Positions 48,510 through 59,871 of a stretch of DNA of 64,000 nt are shown here, piece after piece (position 1 is the stretch's first letter; the number at the start of each line of letters is the position of its first letter). Made by a program: the position numbers and the translations under genes. Source of the DNA: Saccharum officinarum (taxonomy: Eukaryota > Streptophyta > Magnoliopsida > Poales > Poaceae); the NCBI GenBank assembly GCA_020631735.1, contig CM036209.1, positions 6,795,451 through 6,859,450 of the forward strand. Direction: 5' to 3'. The notes under the pieces were generated by a model. That model saw nothing but the letters and a program-made list of their open reading frames with translations. It was not told the origin of the DNA and made no database searches.

Positions 48510-48800
48510 CCAATCGGAATCTTTCAATGCATCTTCTATTTTCTTAGGTTCTTCAAGTGACACAAATGAGTAGTGCTCACAAAAAGATGCTAATCTTGAT
48601 CTAGTTTGAACACCACTTTAAATTCCACCAATGATTAGGTCCAATGGATGATCTCTTGTAATGCTAGTAGGTTGGAGTATTGGGAGTTGGTTACTTCCAC
48701 TAGCTTGACCTTGATCTTGCACTTTATCATGAGAACCAGTAGAGCTTGCTTGATCTGTATCAATTTGCACACTTTGATTAATGATATGTATGTCACTATC
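48505..48800 (-). pseudogene. Sirevirus integrase-RT linker fragment, unit B
   Basis: The piece of coding sequence left between the two LTR insertions. It encodes the Ser/Gln-rich linker ([13 protein letters not shown]) and the [19 protein letters not shown] motif near 48640-48680, matching 29470-29770 of unit A. A TAA is present after LIIGGI (near 48618), where unit A reads Gln. Confidence 0.85.
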
Positions 48801-51722
48801 TGACACACCCATTTTTAAGGACAAAAATAGGATGCATAAAAGACTCATGTGCGCCCCAGGAATCGTCGCACACATAAGTAGACAAATTACATAGTATCAT
48901 CATAGTGCTTATTACATAGTGAATGAATATTTAACACATAGTCTTATACAATAATTTGTAGTAACTAGTAGTAGATCTTCAGCGGAACTCCAAACACAGG
49001 GACACGGTTGACTGGTTGACACCAAGACTAGTACTCATTTTGATAATCATCATCATATTCTTCATCTGTTATGGTGGAAATAGCAAGAGTGAGTCCATGT
49101 CGAACTCCGCAAATACAACATAGGGTTCATATGGCACAAAAGGCTAGACATTGTTTAACTGCGTTTAGCTTTTAATCATCATATATTTAGCAATTGAGTA
49201 GCATCAAGATATTCCACTTCCCATTAATGAATCAATGATCAATTGTAAAAATGATAATGTATAGTATTAACATGAGCATAATAATAACCACAGCAATTAA
49301 GCATGATATAACAATGGTGATCATCTATCCGTAGATGTTCCAAGGCCACCCGTATCCGTGGGCACGACTAGTATACCAGTTTTTAACTCTACGCAGAGGT
49401 GTACACTTTCACTGTGAGTCATGACTTCCAAATACCTGGGATAGCTAGGCCCAAAACACCGAAATTTATATAAAGCCACTTAAAGGTTCGTCTAACAAGT
49501 TAGGGCCATTAGATTCACTCGGCAGGCAGATGTAGGAACCCCCCTTTTTAAATGGCACACTTCCTTCACGGCTATACTCATAAGACTAGAGGTTGTCCTA
49601 CACCCAACGTGGCAAGCCATTCTTACGCCATTTAAGGTAACCACTAACAAGCTAGAAAAGGTCCTTTAAACAACTAAAGTCAGAGCCATATAGCCCCCAC
49701 AGCTGTACTGTATGTCCCGGATGATCACGTACAGATAAGTCCTTATGGAGAGAAACTAGAGCAACAATATATCCCCTTGCTCTAGCCCCCCTTTCAACAG
49801 TAATAAAATCATCTTAATGATTGATTTCTTAATTCATTAATCAAATTACAAGATCATTGTTCATAATTAAGCACTACAATAGCTACCCAAATGCATAACC
49901 CACAGGTGACAAGGAAACAAGGTAACAATCACTAAGTTACAATCTCTAAGGTTGTCAAGGAAGACACATGCATATGTATGATAATTTCAGTGAATAGGTA
50001 ACAAGGATGGTCCCATGTTATACTTTTCTTGATCAAAGCTTTCCTATTGACCCCGCTGATCTGGCTCAAAATAATACTCCGGATCGTCAAGAAACTGCTC
50101 ACCGTCTATACTCAATCACAAAACATCATCACACAATCATCTGAGCAATCATACACGAAGCAAACAAAGAAACATAATTAGAACAGTACACCAACAGTAG
50201 CAAAACAGTATGAAAAGTTTGTAAAACTCTTCTACACGTTCCTACGATCACACAAATGTAAAGATCACGAAATTCGGATTTAAAACGTGAAAGTTATGAA
50301 TTTTCTAAGATTTCCTATAGATAAATAATTACTTTAATATAAACTCAAAAATTAAATTTCTCAAACCTACTATACAGCTACACTAACATGTAGAGCTCGC
50401 AAATACAAAGCTAACGCAACTTGAACGGGTCAAATCGGAGTTAAAACGAAGATTTTACGATCAAAACAAGTTTAGTGGCAAAACTGTAAATACCAGAAAA
50501 CGTATTTTTGATTTACCGGGAAGAAATACGATTTCAGAACTAACAAACGTATCTCCTGAATGACGCTAAGGATGGCGGGTTTTAATTCACAAAAACGCAG
50601 GGGTTCTTTAACAAAACTCACGGCCAAAAGGATATCTTCTAATCTGAGCCCTTGATCTAAACTTGGACGGCTCCCGATGAAGGAGAGAGAAAAACACGAT
50701 CATCTCCTCCCACTCCGGCCGGCGGCCACCATGGCCGGTCTTCGTTGCTCGCCGGAAAACTCCGATTTCCCCGATTTCAACCGCCAAACTACTCACAGCC
50801 TACACCAATCGAAGGCGGAGCTTAATACGAACACATCTATGCGGCTTAGGACATCTATGACCGACCAGGGATGAAGCGCGGCTCGGGATGGCGGCGGCGC
50901 CATGACCGGCTCACTGGAAACTCAAAAACTCACAATTTGAAGCACTAAAAACCTAAAGAAAAGCATGGGAAGGAAGAGGGAAGGATGGCAATCTCACCAA
51001 GGCAAAGAAAAGAGGCGCGGGAAGAACAGCAAGCTCCACCGATGGAAGGCAGCGAAGCCTAGGGTTCTCAACTCCCTAAGCTCGAATTGACGGTGTTCGG
51101 CTCGAAGTTATGATAGGAAAAGAGAAGAGGGGAAACGTGGGTATACCTTTATAGCCCCAAAATGTGACGACTATGGATGGAAATCCCGGATTACTCGGGT
51201 GGATTCGGTTGGGGACGAACTCGTCTCCGGCTCGGTTACGACGGGAAGAAGGAAGATGCGGCTGACCATCGGGGTCCACACGTCAGCGACTCCAGAGAGA
51301 GGGGCGCGTGCGTGGCTGTGACATCCTGGGCCGGCCCATGCTACCACGACGGGAGAGCGGAGGAAAGCGGGCTGCTTGGCTCGGCGGCCCAAGCGAAAAG
51401 AGGGAGAGCAGGCCGGCTCGGTTCGGCGCGGGCGGGCCTCCAGGCCACCGGGCCGCAGGTAAGGTTTCTTTTTTTTCTTTTATAATTTTTTTTCCAAAGC
51501 CATTTTAAAATGAATTTTGAATTCAAATCAAATAAAACTAAAACCACATCTCAAAATAAATCAAATGCAACAGCATGAATGCATCATCAAATATTCCACC
51601 TATTATTTTAAATTTTATCCCCATTAAATATTATCTAAATTATATAAACTCATAACTAAATCTCTTCTAACTCCAAATTTCATTTAATTCAACCTTTTAA
51701 AATTTTTGGGTGTTACACTATC
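48796..51722 (-). mobile_element. Solo LTR with CTATC target duplication
   Basis: The insertion is 48801-51717 (2,917 bp), flanked by CTATC at 48796-48800 and 51718-51722. On the minus strand it starts TGTAACACCCAAAAATTT and ends GGGTGTGTCA. A minus-strand TATAAAG box is at 51147-51153. No coding region of a retroelement is present. Its interior differs from the other insertion, so it is another family or subfamily of TGTAACA-type LTR. The GC-rich part near 51230-51460 yields open frames with no recognised product. Confidence 0.82.
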
Positions 51723-53846
51723 ATCATCAACTTGCATCGGCCTTATATCACCAATGTCTATATTTTTCATTGCATTTGACAATTGATCTCCTCTTACATC
51801 ATCAAGGTTTTGATCTTCATTTTGAGATCCTTGGGTTTCATCAAACTCAACATCATGAACTTCTTCCAAGGTGTCATTTGTGAAATTCCAAACTCTATAT
51901 GCCTTGCTTGTGGTAGAATAACCAAGTAAGAACCCTTCATCACATTTCTTTTCAAACTTGCTCAATCTAGTGCCTTTCTTGAGAATATAGCATTTGCAAC
52001 CAAATACTCTAAAGTATGCAATATTGGGCTTTCTTCCGTTCAATAGCTCATATGGTGTCTTCCCAAGCTTTCCATGGCAATAGAGACAGTTGCTATAATA
52101 GCATGCCGTGTTGATAGCTTCACTCCAAAATGAATGACTAACATTGTATTCACTTAGCATTGATCTAGCCATATCAATCAAGGTTCTATTTTTCCTTTCA
52201 ACTACACCATTGGATTGAGGAGTGTATATTGGTGAGAATTGATGTCCAATACCAAGATCATCACACAAATCTTCAATTCTTGTGTTCTTGAACTCACTAC
52301 CATTGTCACTTCTAATCTTCTTGATGGTAGTTTCAAACTCATTTTGCACCCTTTTGACAAAAGATTTAAATAGATCATAAACATCACTCTTGTCATAAAG
52401 AAATAACACCCAACTATATCTAGTGTAGTCATCAACAATCACAAAACCATACTTATTGCTGCCAATGCTAGTATATGTTGTTGACCCAAACAAGTCCATG
52501 TGCAATAACTCAAATGCCTTTGATGTGCTCATTTCACTCTTGCTAGGATGTGCATTTCCAACTTGTTTGCTGGCTTGACAAGCACTACAAGGTTTATCCT
52601 TCTCAAAGGTGACATCCTTCAAGCCTCTAACTAAGTCATGCCTCAAAAGTTTATTCAATTATTTCATTCCAACATGACCAAGCCTTCTATGCCACAACCA
52701 ACCCATACTAGATTTATTAAGTAAGCATGATGTCAATTGTGTCTCACTATCATTGAAGTCAACCAAGTATAAACTACCATGTCTAAATCCTTTGAATATC
52801 AAATTTGATCCATGAACACTTATGACTTCAACATCATCACTACCAAATATGCACTTAAAGCCAAGATCACAAAGTTGTGCCACCGACAAAAGATTGAAAT
52901 CCAAGCTCTCAACTAGCAACACATTAGATATACTCATGTCATTTGAGATAGCAATTTTACCAAGCCCCTTGACTTTGCCTTTCTTATTGTTGCCAAACGT
53001 GATAGCATAAAAACTACCATTTTGACTTGTATCAATTGATTTGAACATACAAGAATCCCCGGTCATATGTTGAGTGCACCCACTATCAAGCACCCAATGC
53101 TTTCCTCTGGCTTTGTAATTGACCTACAAGACAAGATCAATTCTTTTTAGGTACCCAAACTTGTTTGGGTCCTCCAAGATTAGTGACCAAGCTCTTTGGT
53201 ACCCAAATGACTTTCTTCTTTGAGCCCATCCATGGTGTACCAATGAACTTAGCATGAACACCATTTGTACCCTTGGTAAGCATATAGAAAGAATCAAACT
53301 TAATTGAGGATACATTAGCATTGGATTTCTTGTTCATGCAATGTTGCTCTATGTGACCAACTTGTTGCAACTTTTGTAATAGCTACCATTGTTCTTCACA
53401 AAGCGAGTCTTATGAGGAGCAAAAGCGGCCTTGCCTTTCTTGGGGCTATAGCCCAATCCCTCTTTGTAGAGAGAAGCTCTTTGGCTACCCAAGCACATAA
53501 GCAAGCGATCCTCACCACCATAAGTCTTGGCTAAGGTGTGATTGAGCTCTTTTACCTCCTTCTTGAGATTTTCATTCTCAACTATAAGTGTGGAGTCACA
53601 AGTAAAACCGTCACTACTAGATGAGGATGATGTAGATGTGCTACATGAAGGGTTAGTGGGAGCAACAACAATAGGCTTATAAAAGGATTTATTAATTATA
53701 TCACATGATATACCTATGTTGCAAGTTTTAGCTTTCTCAATAGTAGTTGGCATGTTTTCATATTTTTTAACTAGAGAGGAATGAGCTTGTTCAAGCTTAG
53801 TGTGAGACTTTTGAAGCTTCTTATGGTCTACCTTTAGACTCTCATA
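51718..53846 (-). pseudogene. Sirevirus gag, protease and integrase remnant, unit B
   Basis: Minus-strand order: gag C-terminus (53349-53846), broken zinc knuckle (about 53340-53390), protease LDSGCTQHMT (near 53080), HHCC, then integrase core with HMDLFG and SDNGSEF. A private TAA lies in the VGMK*L phrase at about 52658-52662. The stop that ends the integrase region of unit A (29867) is absent here, and the frame runs on until the CTATC insertion. Confidence 0.86.
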
Positions 53847-53965
53847 AGTTTCGAGAACTCACTTGTGTTTGGTAGAGTTTTGGAACCGCGGGCGAAAATA
53901 TTTCGAGAGAAAATTTACGGCTCTCATTCACCTCCCTCTAGTCGCCGTTTTCAGTCCTTCAATTT

Positions 53966-54732
53966 TTCTTGTGCTGAGTCCTTTAACAGCTGAAAACATA
54001 GAAGAACGTGGTCTTGTTTCTCGTTCCACATTCCCACGGTGCAAAAACCTTCTAAAAATTTCATGGCTACTTACCTTAACCGTACTTCTTTTTCCTCTCT
54101 ATATATGGCATGACATTGACATGTATGACCAAGCTAGCTTGCTTTCGTCGCCTGCAGCGAAGTATGCCCTCCACAAGTCTACTCAACGCCATTTTCATGA
54201 CATTAACGGCACAAATAATCAATCCCCATCCATCTCTCTCCACTACAATAAACCCATTAATCCATGGCTTATTATGTTGTATTTTTTTATAAAATTTTGG
54301 TATTATTAAAAATTAGTAACTATTCGCTCACAAAGAAAACTAGATTCTTGTGCTGAGTCCTTTAACAACTGAAAACATAGAAGAACGTGGTCTTGTTTCC
54401 CGTTCCACATTCCCACGGTGCAAAAACCTTCTAAAAATTTCATGGCTACTTACCTTAACCGTACTTCTTTTTCCTCTCTATATATGGCATGACATTGACA
54501 TGTATGACCAATATAGCTAGCTTTCGTCGCCTGCAGTGAAGTATGCCCTCCACAAGTCTACTCAACGCCATTTTCATGACATTGACGGCTGTTTGATACA
54601 AATAATCAATCCCCATCCATCTCTCTCCACTACAATAAACCCATTAATCCATGGCTTATTATGTTGTATTTTTTTATAAAATTTTGGTATTATTAAAAAT
54701 TAGTAACTATTCACTCACAAATAAAACTAGAT
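53966..54732. repeat. 387-bp tandem duplication, unit C
   Basis: Copies start at 53966 and 54345. The period is 379 bp because the first copy lacks the 8-bp TGTTTGAT present elsewhere. Confidence 0.9.
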
Positions 54733-55144
54733 TATTACATATATGACCATCTTTCATTTTCCTTCAAAAATCCATATAAACTTGGACTCTAAAGTATACC
54801 AAGGAAATTTGCATTTTTTTCTTCCAAATTTGCATATTTTATTAAAATATTTACATATATTCCTATTTAACTCTTTCTTAACTTAAATATTTCATTTACA
54901 ACGCATATTTTTCAAATTACAATTCTTTTAGCTTTATCCTAAGTCAAATTTCTTCTAACTTTAGATAAGTTTATGGAGAAGTGCACTAACATCTATAAAC
55001 ACCAATTTAATTTTATTAAATTCTTCATAAAGTATATTTTAATAGTGAATTTTATTTGGACTTGTTGATGTTATTTTGTTATTAATGTATTTTTTAAAAA
55101 AAATTGCTCTAAATGAGAAAAAATTTCTTGTAACAAAAGTAAAG

Positions 55145-55341
55145 TGCATTACAATTTGTGAACTATTAGTTGGTTAGCTTCCTTATGGTCGAACCTGCCA
55201 ATCAAAGGCTCAAGTCCTCGATTAGATGCATGTACTCGCATTTTCTGTATTTATTCTAGAATTTAGTGGCATTGTTCTTGTCTTTATAGGGGTAAGTGTA
55301 TGTATATGTACGAGTGTGTGCACTATGATTTGCAAAAAAAA
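55145..55341 (+). mobile_element. Au-like SINE, unit C
   Basis: The most diverged of the three copies, with a poly(A) tail reduced to eight A (55334-55341). The A box is altered to TTAGTTGGTTAGC. Confidence 0.6.
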
Positions 55342-55917
55342 GAATGTACTATAGTTATATCTCTTATAAACTAATCGTCACTACAAGTTCTATATCCACA
55401 TGCAAGACATCTACATCATCTCACACTAACTATCAACATCATCTCTCAGTAATAGTCATGTCATCCCACTAACTTTCAATCCTTTAATACAAGCTATCCA
55501 CATCATCACCACTAAGCGCAATTACTAATTTCAATATATTAAAAAATATATATATAGAAGGTATAAATATATTTATTACTACTATTTGTCTTGTCATTCC
55601 ATCATCTTATAATTTGATCTAATTCTGTTAGTTTTTTCAATGCCTTGCCCAATTTTAATAAGAATTGATGTAAGAACATGTATGTTAAATCATACATGCA
55701 AGGATTTTATTTCTAAGAAAGTTGCATAGCTACGCGTGGAGTATCCTTCTAGTTTACACACTTTACAAAAAAAAGTTCACTATAAGTTAGAAAATGAGTA
55801 ATTAATAATACACGCCACATCGTAGCTATCGGGATGGTTATATTGATTTGGTCTAGTTTAATTGTGTAGTTGAACTGGTCTCTGAAAAAAAGCCACAGAA
55901 AATAAATAAAACATCTG

Positions 55918-56186
55918 CTTTTTTTTTAACGTCACCAGGGGTTACTACCCACCTGAATATATATTGATAAGCCCCGAAACGGCTAGTTAAATTTATAAAC
56001 GTTGAGGAGGAAAAACCGCGTCAAAGGGGTTACTACGGAAGCCCCGAAGGCACCATCGAACACCCCAACGTCACCAGGGGTTTACTACGGAAGCCGTTTA
56101 TGCAGTGCCGACCCTGCGACCGTGATGAGGACGACCGTGTGGTCTCCCTCGGCTCCGGCGGCTCCGAAGGTGTTCCGATGGCGCCT
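55918..56186 (-). mobile_element. Probable 3' end of a minus-strand LINE, followed by unrelated sequence at the gap
   Basis: After CATCTG comes C and nine T (55919-55927), the signature of a poly(A) tail on the minus strand. The following AACGTCACCAGGGGTTACTAC recurs with small changes near 56018 and 56069. From about 56091 to 56186 the sequence instead matches 47485-47579 of the solo LTR. The stretch next to the gap may be chimeric. Confidence 0.45.
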
Positions 56187-56286
56187 NNNNNNNNNNNNNN
56201 NNNNNNNNNNNNNNNNNNNNNNNNNNNNNNNNNNNNNNNNNNNNNNNNNNNNNNNNNNNNNNNNNNNNNNNNNNNNNNNNNNNNNN
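56187..56286. other. Assembly gap (100 N)
   Basis: Exactly 100 N, the conventional placeholder for a gap of unknown size. Order and orientation of the two sides are not guaranteed by the sequence. Confidence 1.
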
Positions 56287-56394
56287 GGAACACTAGTAGG
56301 CACTAGGGGTGAAGTTTGGCTAGTAGGATTTAATTCTTGCAATTATTATTTAGAAAAGCCCAATTCACCCCTCTTGGGCATCTTGATCCTTTCA
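56287..56394 (+). mobile_element. 3' end of a Sirevirus-type LTR, plus strand
   Basis: The fragment ends AATTCACCCCTCTTGGGCATCTTGATCCTTTCA, a typical Sirevirus/copia LTR terminus; the last 20 bases end in CA at 56394. It then passes into LINE sequence. It is oriented opposite to the Sireviruses of units A and B, but the same as them once the inverted copy is turned round. Confidence 0.5.
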
Positions 56395-58636
56395 GGTTGG
56401 ATTCCGCGGCCATGGCTGCCTCATGGCCACGCGAGGGGACTGGATCTGGTGCTGCTGGTGACCGCGACCGCCAGGTCACTGTCGGCGCGGGCTCCCCGTA
56501 GCCCCACGGGAAGGCTAGTTCCGACGAGGCCCCAGGCGTAGCTGCCATGGCCACCGCCGCTGCGGTCACCTCTTCCACCGGCGCTCCAGCTGCGGGCGCC
56601 CAATGGTCGTGCTTGGGGAGCAGCTCTGGCTCCACTGCGGCAGCACCGCGAGCGCCGAGCCCCGGCTCGTCTGAGTCGCAGCTAGTGGAGGACGAAACAC
56701 TTGTTCTCGTCGAAGACGTCTTGGATGACGAGGCTCCTCTGGCATCGGGGCTCAACATCTTCCTCGTCCACCCCTCTGCGCCCAGCCTGTCGTCATCTCT
56801 GTCCCCCCTCACCACCCCTTCTACCCTGGGGTTGGCTCGATGGGCGTTCCAATGCCCGTCTTTGGGTGGATGAGGACTCCGACACCGAGAGGTCACCGGT
56901 CAACTCCCAACCTCCTACCTCGATGCAATCTGCCAGGGGTCGCAGCTCTGGATGTCATCCTTGCTAGAGCGTGTCGAGCCACGCCGCATTGTTGGAGGCT
57001 CTCGTGGCAGCATTGCTGCTAGGCGAGGCAAGCGCCCCATAGCTAAGGGAGCCTGGCCAGCCACCATCGCCGAAGGCGCGCGCAACAATGCAGCTGGTGC
57101 TAGCGTTGTGCACGGGCGGCGCAACCGCAGGTCTCACCGGCCACGGCTGCGCCCTCACTTGGTGCACGGACTACCTGCTCGGCCCGTGGAGGGCCACATC
57201 CTGGCCCGGCAATGCCTCGGGCGTCGTGAACGGGGCTCCGCTCGCCAGCGCATCTCCGCTCCAGACGCCGACGGCTGGCGTGAGGTCTTGTCGCAAGGGT
57301 CGGTTAGTGGTGCTGGTGGGGCACGCCTCGCTCGTCCTGCATCGGCTAGTCAGCGGCCCCCTACCTGCTATCCGACGGATCTACATGGGAAGTGCTTTAA
57401 CTGTCTCTCCACCGCGCACAGGGTGGCAACATGTAAGCTGCCTCCAGGCTGCTTCTACTGCAAGGGGTTCCGACACCTCGCGCGGGACTGTAAGCAGCGA
57501 TGGAAGGTGCCTCCTTCCATTTCCAGCATAGTTGGAGCTGTGCCGGGTGCGATTGCAGTTGTGCCTGGTGCAGCTACGTGCGGCGGCGGTGGGCGCCGAC
57601 GGCGGAGACGTCACAAACGTCGGCGCCGACCAAATGGGGACGACACTGTGGCGGCAACAAGCGTCGCCACCGACAACCTCAGGCGGCCAGCTGGAGCCGC
57701 CCAAGCGACACCGGACTACACCACATGTGCGCCTACCGATCACGCCAGCAAGCCAGCTCCTTCTACTGCCGCACTTTGCTTCCTCGAGCCCGACCCGCTT
57801 GCGTTTGCGATGTGCCTGAGCACGGGACCTCCCGCATTGGTCGTCTCTTTCAACCCGATGCTATAGGAGCTCGCCGCTGCGCTCATCGTAAGGCGTTCTC
57901 TGGAGGCTGCCTCTCTGGGGATTGCAGAGCTGTCTCCGTCGCCAGCTGCTCCCTCGCCTCAGCCACCGGTGCAGGAGCTGCCACAACTCACGCCTCCTCG
58001 GGCGGGACAGCTCGACGTTGAGGACAACGACATGACGCCCATGCCACGTGAGGCCGCTCGGCGTCTCGCACGGTTCACCGAGGAGGTGCTGATCAGGTGA
58101 GTGTCGCCGTTAATCGCTAGCCCGCCAAGACAGATGGTGGCAACCAGAAGGAACCCCCTGCCAAAACGGAGCAGACGGATCGCCGTTCAGCCACTAGCGC
58201 ACATTCCGACCGCCAAGCGGGGCGAGGTGCTCCTCATGCAGAGGATGGGCTTCGCACCGGCAGCTCTAGTTTCATCCGCGTCGAAGCGAGCATACGACGA
58301 CTTGTTTGCAGGGAAATTGACGTCAAGCGTAGTGGAGGCTCTAGATGCGCTGTTCCCGGCGACCAATGCTATGACTAGTAGAAGACTCTTCTTGGATGAC
58401 GAAGCAGGGTCGCACGGCGAGCAGCTGAGCCGTCCAGCTCTGTAGGTTCTGAGTTGCTACTAGTTCAGTCGTATACTCTTGTATAATATCGAAGTTTGTA
58501 TTAGTCGGCTAGGAAGGTCCGGTCGCAACTGTAAGACCTCCTAGGGTGCTCTTTACAAGAGTGTCGTGTGTATGTTTAAACTCTCCTTCTTAATTACAAT
58601 GATACACAAATCTTTTGCGTATTCAAGAAAAAAAAA
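56395..58636 (+). mobile_element. LINE-like element carrying only ORF1, inverted copy (most complete)
   Basis: It runs from the LTR border at 56395 to a nine-A tail at 58628-58636. The order is serine/proline-rich N-terminus, zinc knuckles, Arg-rich stretch, C-terminal module, then about 180 bp of 3' UTR and the tail. No reverse transcriptase is present between ORF1 and the tail. The element sits in exon 2 of the BIG fragment. Confidence 0.65.
56547..58445 (+). pseudogene. LINE ORF1-like zinc-knuckle protein, inverted copy
   Basis: The longest frame is 56952-57866. It contains DADGWREVLS and two CCHC knuckles (about 57385-57490: CFNC...H...C and CFYC...H...C), followed by an Arg/Lys-rich block (57590-57630). 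An upstream frame (56547-56873) gives the N-terminus with VLDDEAPLAS, so a frameshift lies near 56830. After the stop at 57864 the frame continues to EEVLIR, TGA, and a C-terminal module with KRGEVLLMQRMGF (58101-58445) ending RPAL. Such proteins bind element RNA. Function here is not expected because of the stops. Confidence 0.6.
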
Positions 58637-58637
58637 G

Positions 58638-58992
58638 ACGTGCTTGGTCTGGACGACGAGGCTGAGTGGCTGCAGCACCAGCTCGGCCTGCAGCCGTCGA
58701 GCACGCACCCAGCCTACATGAGCGCCCCGTGATGACCGCGCCCTCTGCCTTAGCCCCCTTGATGCTATCTGCAACTACACGAGCCCCATGCAGAGACCAC
58801 CACAGCTCCCCATCATCAGCCACCACGAGATCCCAATGCGCGGGAGGAGAGGGAGGAAAGGGGCCGCATGCATGCACCGAGGTATGACTGGATGGAAAGC
58901 TGTAGCGCGGCGAACTTGCCACGGTAGGCGGCACACTCCTTGAGCATGGCCTCGAAGGCCCGTGTAACGAACCTGCCCGTGGCACCCGCCAT
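58638..58992 (-). pseudogene. 5' fragment of a BIG5-like ARF-GEF gene, inverted copy
   Basis: ATG at 58992 (minus); exon 1 is 58992-58878 (115 nt), with the GT donor intact. Exon 2 runs from 58768 to the LINE tail and again encodes DSIKGAKAEGAVIT. It has indels (GGGGCGCTCATGTAGG and GACGGCTGCAG) that break the frame. The leader extends to about 59260. Confidence 0.65.
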
Positions 58993-59260
58993 GGCCGTGG
59001 ATCTCAGCTCCAGCCGCGGAGATGGGAGGAGGGGCAGAGTGGTTAGATCCGAGGAGGGGGAGTGGGCATGGGATGGAGAGGGCGCGAGATCTAAGGAGGA
59101 GGAGACCGAGAGCCCCGCTGAAGGGAGCAGGGCTACGGATCGCACGAGGAAAGGGAGCAGGTGCCGCGCGGCGTTGTTTCCTTCTGCGGAGAAGAGGGTT
59201 CACCTGGCAGCGTGACTTCCCATGAGATCGCACATCGAACGGTAGAGCGATGACCCAAAC

Positions 59261-59642
59261 AATTGTCACGCCATCTACTTGTCTTAGTTTTGTTCTTTTT
59301 AGTTGTATAGGACGTTGATTGATTCCCCATTAGAATATTTACGGAAAAAAAGAAGTAGATTTGTGGACACACCGTCCACAGCCGTCTAGATTCTAGAGTC
59401 AGCAACAGACTTGTCAGGTACGTAGCCATGCATTATTATAATCTGTAAATTAAACCAGTATATTCAGGGACCAGCAGCAATATGATAAACGAGATCAATA
59501 CTCAGTCTGAGGATTTATGAAGCCCTTTCCGGCCGTGCGATTATATTCCTGGCCTGCTCTTAATTAGTTAGAAGCACAGAGTAGCCAATCGAGATGGTCA
59601 CCGACAGCAATTGGATTGGATCGATCGCGACACACAACTAGG
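59261..59642. other. Inverted-copy upstream flank of the BIG fragment
   Basis: Reverse complement of about 22235-22610. No gene is seen. Confidence 0.5.
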
Positions 59643-59871
59643 GGCCGGTTTAGTTCCCAAAAATTTTCCTAAAAAACTACAGTAACGAATCTTTGACACA
59701 TGCATATAGCATTAAATATAGATAAAAATAAAACTAATTACACAGCTTAGCTGTAAATCACGAGACGAATCTTTTAAGCCTAGTTAGTCCATGATTGGAA
59801 ACTAATTACCAAATAACAACGAAAATGCTACAGTGGTTTTTTGCAAATTTTTTTGGGAACTAAACAGGCCC
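59643..59871. mobile_element. Tourist-like MITE, inverted copy
   Basis: Ends GGCCGGTTTAGTTCCC and GGGAACTAAACAGGCCC. It is the reverse complement of the 22016-22234 element with better-preserved ends. Confidence 0.8.

Larger units (their letters stand above)
31892..53846. repeat. Tandem unit B of the ~14.4-kb segmental duplication
   Basis: The same content and order as unit A. Its raw length is 21,955 bp; removing the two LTR insertions (43940-48504, 48801-51717) and their target duplications leaves about 14,463 bp, against 14,367 in unit A. Differences from A are scattered single bases and small indels. Its right border has the same CTCATAAG|TTTCGAG junction as the A/B border. Confidence 0.9.
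39528..53846 (-). mobile_element. 5'-truncated Sirevirus, unit B, interrupted by two LTR insertions
   Basis: The element is the same truncated Sirevirus as in unit A, in three pieces: 39528-43939, 48505-48800 and 51718-53846. It is split by solo-LTR-like insertions with perfect 5-bp duplications. The 3' LTR is 39528 to about 41366 and the polypurine tract about 41367-41379. The 5' LTR and the start of gag are missing at the same point as in unit A. Confidence 0.85.
53847..55917. repeat. Left part of a third, more diverged repeat unit (C)
   Basis: It matches 17525-19609 of unit A but with visibly more substitutions and small indels. It contains the double 387-bp repeat and the SINE. It stops at CATCTG (55912-55917), where units A and B continue with ATTGAATAACTGGG. 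Confidence 0.9.

Noticed and set aside
56002..56541. Open frame through the N run
   Set aside because: It is created by translating unknown bases and joins two unrelated sequences.
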